The translations under genes were made by a program, and so were the position numbers. DNA of 10,964 nt from UMGS1484 sp045593325 (lineage in GTDB: Bacteria; Bacillota; Clostridia; Oscillospirales; Acutalibacteraceae): NCBI GenBank assembly GCA_045593325.1, contig JAZNWL010000086.1, positions 1 through 10,964 on the forward strand, read 5' to 3'. Below, piece after piece: positions 6,596-10,964 of the stretch. The notes beneath the pieces are model-generated. The model saw only the letters and a program-made list of their open reading frames with translations, was not told where the DNA came from and did not search any database. Within the stretch, counting starts at the first letter, position 1, and each line of letters starts with the position of its first letter.

Positions 6596-8131
6596 ATGAG
6601 TGTTGCAGATTACATCATCATGGGTACTATTGCGGTATACATGCTTGGTATGTTAATCATCGGTTTTATGGTTTCCGATAAAAACAAAACCTCCAGTGAT
6701 TTCTATTTGGGTGGCCGTTCCTTGGGCCCCTTGGTAACTGCTATGAGTGCTGAAGCTTCGGATATGAGCGGTTGGCTGTTAATGGGCCTTCCCGCTGTTG
6801 CCATGATGGGTGGTTTGGCAGAAGCCAGTTGGACCGCCATTGGCTTGGCAGTTGGTACATACCTTAACTGGTTATTTGTTGCCAAACGGTTGCGGGTGTA
6901 TAGCCAACGAATTGATGCTTTTACCTTGCCGGACTTTTTCTCTAAACGTTTTGGTGATAAAAGTAAAGTTTTGTTAACTGTTTCGGCATTGTTTATTATT
7001 GTATTCTTTATTCCGTACACCGCTTCCGGTTTTGCTGCCTGCGGAAAGCTGTTTTCCAGCTTGTTTGGCATGGACTATATGACCGCAATGATCATTAGTG
7101 CCGCCGTTATTGTTTTGTATTGCACTTTGGGGGGATTTTTGGCTGCCTCCACCACCGACTTTGTTCAAAGTATTGTTATGACCATTGCATTGTTTGTTGT
7201 GGTTGGTTTCAGTGAAGGGTTAATCAACGGTTTCGATACCGTGTTTGCCAACGTACAAGGGTTGGATGGTTATCTTGATTTGTTCAAGGGTCATAATGTT
7301 GTTGGTGGGGAAGCCGGTAGTTATGGTGCATTGCCGGTAGCATCCACCTTGGCTTGGGGCTTGGGCTACTTTGGTATGCCTCATATTTTGCTTCGTTTTA
7401 TGGCCATTGAAGACAAAAACAAATTAAAAACCTCCCGTCGTGTGGCTTCGGTTTGGGTGGTAATTTCTATGGGCATTGCCGTAGTAATTGGTGTGGTTGG
7501 TTATAGCTTGATGCAAAAAGGGGTATTGCCCAATTATGAAAGCGCATCTGCCGCCGAAACCATTATTGTTGATATTGCTAAATTCTTAAGCAATTATGGC
7601 TGGGTACCCGCTATTACAGCAGGGATTATTTTAGCAGGTATTTTGGCATCCACTATGTCCACTGCCGACTCCCAACTGCTGGCAGCTGCCTCTAGTATTT
7701 CTCAAAACTTAATTCAAGATACTTTCAAAGTAAAACTTTCTGCCAAAGCTTCCATTTGGTTGGCTCGTATTTCGGTTATTGCCATTTCCGCCGTTGCTAT
7801 TTTCTTGGCACGTGACCCCTCCAGCTCGGTATTCCGTATTGTTTCCTTTGCTTGGGCAGGATTTGGTGCCGCATTCGGTCCGGTTGTATTGTTTGCTTTG
7901 TTCTGGAAACGTACAAACAAATGGGGGGCTATTGCCGGTATGATTTTAGGTGGCGCTATGGTATTTATTTGGAAATTCTGTATCGCTCCCATTGGTGGTG
8001 TGTGGGCAATTTACGAATTGTTACCTGCTTTCATTGTTGCCTGTGTTGCCATTGTTGTTGTTAGTTTGTTAACAAAAAAACCTGATGATGATATTGTTGC
8101 CGCTTACGAACTGGCAAAAGCCGAAAAATAA
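6596..8131 (+). CDS. putP: Sodium/proline symporter (PutP)
   Basis: This is a sodium:solute symporter (SSS/SLC5 family) predicted to import proline with Na+ across the cell membrane; 511 aa, close to E. coli PutP. Recognisable PutP blocks are ASDMSGWLLMGLPA (54-67, with the Asp equivalent to E. coli D55 at 56), TLGGFLAASTTDFVQ (177-191), MPHILLRFMA (261-270) and GILASTMSTADSQLL (348-362, with S355/T356 matching the Na+-site Ser/Thr of PutP). The whole length is strongly hydrophobic and fits about 12-13 membrane segments. The start is placed at 6596: AGAGGG (6585-6590) precedes it and the protein then begins like PutP; the in-frame ATG at 6551 overlaps the promoter region. No proline catabolic gene (putA) is adjacent, so the proline may serve as nutrient, Stickland substrate or osmolyte. 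Confidence 0.92.
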   Translation: MSVADYIIMGTIAVYMLGMLIIGFMVSDKNKTSSDFYLGGRSLGPLVTAMSAEASDMSGWLLMGLPAVAMMGGLAEASWTAIGLAVGTYLNWLFVAKRLRVYSQRIDAFTLPDFFSKRFGDKSKVLLTVSALFIIVFFIPYTASGFAACGKLFSSLFGMDYMTAMIISAAVIVLYCTLGGFLAASTTDFVQSIVMTIALFVVVGFSEGLINGFDTVFANVQGLDGYLDLFKGHNVVGGEAGSYGALPVASTLAWGLGYFGMPHILLRFMAIEDKNKLKTSRRVASVWVVISMGIAVVIGVVGYSLMQKGVLPNYESASAAETIIVDIAKFLSNYGWVPAITAGIILAGILASTMSTADSQLLAAASSISQNLIQDTFKVKLSAKASIWLARISVIAISAVAIFLARDPSSSVFRIVSFAWAGFGAAFGPVVLFALFWKRTNKWGAIAGMILGGAMVFIWKFCIAPIGGVWAIYELLPAFIVACVAIVVVSLLTKKPDDDIVAAYELAKAEK

Positions 8132-8139
8132 AATATACT
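8111..8139 (+). promoter_or_regulatory. Weak candidate promoter for ylmC
   Basis: CTGGCA (8111-8116), a 17-nt spacer and TATACT (8134-8139), at the putP stop codon. A transcript from it would begin almost at the foot of the hairpin at 8150. Only four of six -35 bases match. Confidence 0.25.
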
Positions 8140-8149
8140 GTAATTTAAT

Positions 8150-8183
8150 ACCTCCGCATAGAATAATGCGGAGGTGTTTTTTT
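8150..8183 (+). terminator. putP terminator that contains the ylmC ribosome binding site
   Basis: ACCTCCGCAT (8150-8159) pairs with ATGCGGAGGT (8166-8175) around a 6-nt loop, then G and seven T (8177-8183). The 3' arm carries GGAGGTG (8170-8176), the only Shine-Dalgarno for the ATG at 8184, and the T run is exactly the 7-nt spacer. Confidence 0.88.
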
Positions 8184-8468
8184 ATGAATTGCCGAATTAT
8201 TGAAATGCGAAACCGGGAAGTGATCTGCCTGAAAGACGGCTCCCGGTTAGGGGCGGTCTGTGACGTGGAAATCGATACCTGCTCGGGGAAACTGGCATCC
8301 ATCATTATTTATGGAAAACCACGGCTGTGGGGACTCATGGGAAAAGAGCCGGATATGGTGATTCCTTGGGAGGAAATTCAGGTCTTCGGGGAAGAAACCA
8401 TCCTGGTTTCTTGTGAACCTGTTTTGGTAAAAAAAGAAAATAGTAAAAAAATGCGATTTTTGGAATAA
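8184..8468 (+). CDS. YlmC/YmxH family PRC-barrel protein
   Basis: This is a 94-aa protein of the YlmC/YmxH family, small PRC-barrel-like proteins found across spore-forming Firmicutes and often labelled sporulation proteins; the molecular role is unknown. The family pattern is visible: MRNREVICLKDGSRLGAVCD (8-27), then DTCSGKLASIIIYG and the later IPWEEIQVFGEETILV. A basic tail (KKENSKKMRFLE) ends it. Start choice: ATG 8184 gives the normal family length and has GGAGGTG at 7-nt spacing, although that site lies inside the upstream terminator stem; longer versions would run into putP. It is same-strand with and 52 bp after putP, and it precedes the rpsB promoter. Confidence 0.85.
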   Translation: MNCRIIEMRNREVICLKDGSRLGAVCDVEIDTCSGKLASIIIYGKPRLWGLMGKEPDMVIPWEEIQVFGEETILVSCEPVLVKKENSKKMRFLE

Positions 8469-8484
8469 TTTTTGAAAAAAATAC

Positions 8485-8513
8485 TTGCAGTGGCGAATGG
8501 GTTGTGCTATAAT
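8485..8513 (+). promoter_or_regulatory. Promoter of rpsB-tsf
   Basis: TTGCAG (8485-8490), a 17-nt spacer and TATAAT (8508-8513), with extended -10 TGC at 8505-8507. This is a strong promoter that leaves a leader of about 135 nt before rpsB. Confidence 0.88.
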
Positions 8514-8577
8514 CCATTGGTAATGGTAAAAATCTAATACTATGCCATTATGTAAAAACCGCACATTTTCGGATTGT

Positions 8578-8612
8578 CAGTCGGTTGGCATCTTCAGCAG
8601 GGTGCTTGGCTG
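8578..8612 (+). promoter_or_regulatory. Stem-loop in the rpsB 5' leader
   Basis: CAGTC (8578-8582) pairs with GGCTG (8608-8612) and, across an asymmetric internal loop (GGTTG against TT), GCATC (8588-8592) pairs with GGTGC (8601-8605); the apical loop is TTCAGCAG. Ribosomal protein operons are often autoregulated through leader structures, including rpsB in Proteobacteria. I do not recognise this as a named class, so regulation by S2 is inference. Confidence 0.4.
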
Positions 8613-8626
8613 GCGAGGTGATGAAA

Positions 8627-8659
8627 ATGGAGGACAAAACAAGGAGGAAATTATCATGA
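8627..8659 (+). CDS. Possible 10-aa leader peptide overlapping rpsB start
   Basis: ATG 8627 opens a 10-codon frame (MEDKTRRKLS) whose TGA (8657-8659) overlaps the rpsB ATG (8656-8658) as ATGA. GAGGTG (8615-8620) lies 6 nt before it, a good ribosome binding site, and an in-frame ATG at 8621 is less well placed. The two AGG Arg codons are the rpsB Shine-Dalgarno itself. It could couple translation to rpsB, or be a chance short frame. Confidence 0.25.
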   Translation: MEDKTRRKLS

Positions 8660-9387
8660 GTGTTGTATCTATGAAACAACTGCTGGAAGCCGGTGTTCAC
8701 TTTGGGCACCAAACCCGCCGCTGGAACCCCAAAATGGCGGAATACATTTTTACGGAAAGAAACGGTATCTACATTATCGACCTTCAAAAAACCGTAAAAA
8801 AATTGGAAGAAGCCTATATGTTTGTTCGGGAAGCCACCCAAGATGGCGGCGAAATCCTGTTCGTTGGCACCAAAAAACAAGCTCAACTTTCTGTGAAAGA
8901 AGAAGCTGAACGTTGCGAAATGCCCTACGTTGATGCTCGTTGGCTGGGCGGTATGCTCACCAACTTCCGCACCATCCGTCGTCGTATTGACCGTTTGAAC
9001 CAATTGCGCAAAATGCGTGAAGATGGCACCTTCGATTTGTTGCCCAAAAAAGAAGTAATCAAATTGAACGGCGAAATCGAAAAATTGGAAAAATTCCTGG
9101 GCGGTATTCAAAACATGAAAAAAGCACCTGTTGCTATGTTCGTTGTTGACCCCCGTAAAGAAAAAATTGCTGTTGCCGAAGCTCACAAATTGAACATTCC
9201 CGTAGTTGCTATTGTTGATACCAACTGCGATCCCGACGATGTTGACTACGTAATTCCCGGCAATGACGACGCTATCCGTGCTGTTAAATTGTTGGTTGGC
9301 GCCATGGCAGATGCTGTTATCGAAGGCCGTCAAGGTGCTGTAGGTTCCGCTGCTCAAGAAGAACCTGCCGAAGAAGCAGCCGAATAA
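8656..9387 (+). CDS. rpsB: 30S ribosomal protein S2
   Basis: S2 is a primary component of the small ribosomal subunit, located at the 30S head-body junction and needed for S1 binding and initiation. The 243-aa product has the family hallmarks: LLEAGVHFGHQTRRWNPKM near the N terminus, NGIYIIDLQKT, FVGTKKQAQ, RWLGGMLTNFRTI (about 94-106), the coiled-coil region about 108-160, and VVDPRKEKIAVAEAHKLNIP followed by IVDTNCDPDDVDYVIPGNDDA. An Ala/Glu-rich tail ends it. The start is 8656, with AAGGAGG at 8641-8647 (8-nt spacing); an upstream in-frame ATG at 8542 would add residues with no S2 similarity and lies just after the promoter. It is followed after 37 nt by tsf, the classical operon order. 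Confidence 0.98.
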   Translation: MSVVSMKQLLEAGVHFGHQTRRWNPKMAEYIFTERNGIYIIDLQKTVKKLEEAYMFVREATQDGGEILFVGTKKQAQLSVKEEAERCEMPYVDARWLGGMLTNFRTIRRRIDRLNQLRKMREDGTFDLLPKKEVIKLNGEIEKLEKFLGGIQNMKKAPVAMFVVDPRKEKIAVAEAHKLNIPVVAIVDTNCDPDDVDYVIPGNDDAIRAVKLLVGAMADAVIEGRQGAVGSAAQEEPAEEAAE

Positions 9388-9424
9388 TTTCGACTGAGAT
9401 ATATTAAATTTAGGAGGAATACCA

Positions 9425-10531
9425 ATGGCTTTTACAGCTGCTGATGTTAAAAAATTAAGAGAACAAACAGGTTGCGGTATGATGGACTGTAAAAAGGCTC
9501 TTACCGAAAGCGATGGTGATATGGACAAAGCAATCGACTATCTCCGTGAAAAAGGCCTTGCTGCTGCTCAGAAAAAGGCCAGCCGTATTGCTGCAGAAGG
9601 TGCAGTTGTTATTTATACCGATGCTGCTACCAACGTTTCTGCAATGGTAGAAGTAAACGCCGAAACTGACTTCGTTGCCAAAAACGAAAAATTCGTCAAC
9701 TTTGCCACCACCGTTGCTAAAGTTGTTGCCGAACAAAATCCTGCCGACGTTGACGCTTTGATGGCTTGCACTCCTGCAGGTTCTGATATGGACGTTACCG
9801 CTTTGTTGCACGAATTGGTATTGCAAATCGGTGAAAACATGAAAGTTCGTCGTTTTGCCCGTTACGAAGGTAATGTTGCTACCTACATTCATGCAGGTGG
9901 TGCTGTTGGCGTTATTGCTACTTTTGACGTAGATAATGCTGTAGCCGCAAAACCCGAATTTGCAGCTATGGGTAAAAACGTTGCAATGCAAATCGCTGCT
10001 ATGAACCCCGAATATCTCTGCGAGGGCGACATTTCTGCAGAAGATGCTGCTAAAATGAAATCTATCACCATTGATAGTGCTCTTAACAAACCCGATTCCC
10101 TTCCCATTCCCATTCTGAACTCCCTCATTGCAGAAGCAATCGACGGTAAAAAGTGGAGTGACGAGGACATCGCTATTTACCAAGGGCTTGACGCCAAACA
10201 AAAGAAGAACTTCGTAAACTTCATTTCCAAAGAAGCTTTGGCTATTCTTGCCGATATCGCTGTTTCCAAAAAGGCAGAAATTTCCGAAAACAAGATTTTC
10301 GTTGGCCTTGTTCAAGGTCGTATTGCAAAGCAAGTTAAGGGGATTTGTCTCCTTGAACAAGACTTTGTTCGTTCCGACCTTTTTGATGGCAACGTTGAAG
10401 GTTATGTAAAATCTGTTGCTAAAGAACTTGGCGCTGATGTTAAGCTTACCGGTTATATTCGCTTTGAAAAAGGTGAAGGTCTCGAAAAGAGAGAAGACAA
10501 CTTTGCCGATGAAGTTGCAAGCATGATGTAG
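9425..10531 (+). CDS. tsf: Elongation factor Ts, with an enlarged coiled-coil region
   Basis: EF-Ts is the guanine nucleotide exchange factor that recycles EF-Tu. At 368 aa it is clearly longer than the usual 280-310. The N-terminal UBA-like domain is at about 1-54 (LREQTGCGMMDCKKAL), followed by the core subdomain with TDFVAKN (81-87) that inserts next to the EF-Tu nucleotide site. IGENMKVRR (135-143) and the C-terminal core (GYIRFEKGEGLEK) are normal. Between ISAEDAAKM (203-211) and GLVQGRI (294-300) there are about 60 extra residues compared with E. coli EF-Ts, which has only a short helical hairpin there; by alignment by eye the insert is roughly 210-275 and contains KKWSDEDIAIYQGLDAKQKK. 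The frame stays open and reads smoothly, so this is not a frameshift. AGGAGG (9412-9417) lies 7 nt before the ATG. It is cotranscribed with rpsB. Confidence 0.95.
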   Translation: MAFTAADVKKLREQTGCGMMDCKKALTESDGDMDKAIDYLREKGLAAAQKKASRIAAEGAVVIYTDAATNVSAMVEVNAETDFVAKNEKFVNFATTVAKVVAEQNPADVDALMACTPAGSDMDVTALLHELVLQIGENMKVRRFARYEGNVATYIHAGGAVGVIATFDVDNAVAAKPEFAAMGKNVAMQIAAMNPEYLCEGDISAEDAAKMKSITIDSALNKPDSLPIPILNSLIAEAIDGKKWSDEDIAIYQGLDAKQKKNFVNFISKEALAILADIAVSKKAEISENKIFVGLVQGRIAKQVKGICLLEQDFVRSDLFDGNVEGYVKSVAKELGADVKLTGYIRFEKGEGLEKREDNFADEVASMM

Positions 10532-10552
10532 TTTTTGGCAAAATCCAATCGT

Positions 10553-10586
10553 AAAAGCCTTTCGGAAAATTCCGAAAGGCTTTTTT
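10553..10586. terminator. Bidirectional terminator closing rpsB-tsf and the convergent DUF1292 genes
   Basis: AAAAGCCTTTCGGAA (10553-10567) pairs perfectly with TTCCGAAAGGCTTTT (10570-10584) and is followed by T to 10586 on the plus strand. On the minus strand the stem also ends in TTTT, so it can serve both converging operons. Confidence 0.9.
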
Positions 10587-10603
10587 GTTGCAAGCTTATT
10601 AAC

Positions 10604-10861
10604 TTATTCTTCCGAGATGATTTCATTGAATTCTGCAACCACTTTCATATAGGTGGTTTCATCTTCAATATCGTATAATTCATAATGTTCAGCGTCTACG
10701 TTTCGATAGCCGTAAATCAAAACGGTTTCGTTATCATCGGTGGGGGCAAGGGCAATGTAATCATTGCCTTCCACATCGAATACTCCGATGACCATACATT
10801 CCTGATCAATGGCAGAGCCATCATCAGCCAGCAGTTGTAAATGCAAATAGTTTTGTTCCAT
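10604..10861 (-). CDS. DUF1292 (YrzB-like) small acidic protein
   Basis: This is an 85-aa, strongly acidic cytoplasmic protein. The pattern of an N-terminal beta-rich part (VIGVFDVEGNDYIALAPTDD, 25-44; then ETVLIYGYR) and a closing acidic helix (ELYDIEDETTYMKVVAEFNE) fits DUF1292, known from B. subtilis YrzB; no biochemical function is established. AGGAG (10874-10870 on the minus strand) lies 8 nt before the ATG and overlaps the stop codon of the gene upstream, so the two form a minus-strand operon with a 12-nt gap. It ends facing tsf, with a shared bidirectional terminator. Confidence 0.8.
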   Translation of the reverse strand: MEQNYLHLQLLADDGSAIDQECMVIGVFDVEGNDYIALAPTDDNETVLIYGYRNVDAEHYELYDIEDETTYMKVVAEFNEIISEE

Positions 10862-10873
10862 TGTTGTTTCTCC

Positions 10874-10963
10874 TTATCCTAATAATTTTTCGTAGGCAAG
10901 GGCTACGGCATCAAACAGGTCATCGTCTTCAATTTCCAATAACTCAACCTGCCCGTTTTCTTC
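10874..10963 (-). CDS. 3' end of a second DUF1292-like protein (partial)
   Basis: Only the last 29 codons and the TAA are inside the window; the gene begins beyond the right edge. The visible tail, EENGQVELLEIEDDD followed by LFDAVALAYEKLLG, has the acidic strand-plus-helix ending of DUF1292/YrzB proteins and matches the layout of the end of the next gene (ELYDIEDETTYMKVVAEF). The stop codon overlaps the ribosome binding site of that gene, so the two are probably a tandem duplicate in one operon. The family call rests on a short stretch and is moderately sure. Confidence 0.65.
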   Translation of the reverse strand, partial: EENGQVELLEIEDDDLFDAVALAYEKLLG

Positions 10964-10964
10964 C

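Noticed and set aside
8542..8655. N-terminal extension of rpsB from ATG 8542
   Set aside because: The added residues do not resemble S2, and the region is the leader between the strong promoter and the AAGGAGG site.
8548..9528. Long minus-strand open frame opposite rpsB
   Set aside because: It is a mirror of the rpsB codon pattern, has no ribosome binding site or recognisable domain, and covers a conserved gene.
9455..10360. Long minus-strand open frame opposite tsf
   Set aside because: It is antisense to a conserved gene, has a biased composition from the complementary codons and shows no domain.

Overview
The window looks like chromosomal DNA of a Gram-positive anaerobe of the class Clostridia, most plausibly Oscillospiraceae/Ruminococcaceae-like. 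The evidence is a YlmC/YmxH-type protein and two DUF1292 (YrzB-like) proteins, both typical of Firmicutes; strong AGGAGG ribosome binding sites; consensus sigma-A-type promoters, several with an extended -10 TGn; and dockerin-bearing secreted enzymes, which are typical of cellulosome-forming or related Clostridia. The genus cannot be named from this sequence alone.

Layout. Bases 28-114 hold three adjacent hairpins of unknown origin, possibly the end of an IS200/IS605-like element or a terminator cluster. Two paralogous secreted GH25 muramidases follow (285-1817 and 2042-4084). Each has a signal peptide, a GH25 catalytic domain, one or two beta-sandwich carbohydrate-binding-like modules, a Ser/Pro/Glu linker and a C-terminal dockerin. 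Each has its own terminator and a near-identical promoter (TTGACT, 18 nt, TGG TAAAAT). Next come an AI-2E/PerM-family membrane protein (4156-5274), a minus-strand tRNA-Leu(GAG) and a plus-strand tRNA-Arg(ACG), transcribed divergently from a shared AT-rich region. A TetR-family regulator with a TTG start (5813-6400) precedes a PutP-type sodium/proline symporter (6596-8131), with two large palindromes between them. A small YlmC/YmxH PRC-barrel protein (8184-8468) follows; its Shine-Dalgarno lies inside the putP terminator hairpin. The right end holds the translation operon rpsB-tsf (8656-10531), with a strong promoter and a structured leader, closed by a bidirectional terminator. Two minus-strand DUF1292 genes converge on it (10604-10861, and a partial gene at 10874-10963).

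How the genes relate. The muramidase pair is probably a recent duplication, co-regulated by matching promoters and targeted to a cohesin-bearing scaffold or surface. TetR may regulate the downstream symporter, but this is inferred from position and the palindromes only. The rest is housekeeping. I see no CRISPR array, phage module, toxin-antitoxin pair or obvious defence system. The oddities most worth checking are the enlarged EF-Ts coiled-coil region, the terminator that hides the ylmC ribosome binding site, the rpsB leader with a possible overlapping leader peptide, and the tetR-putP palindromes.
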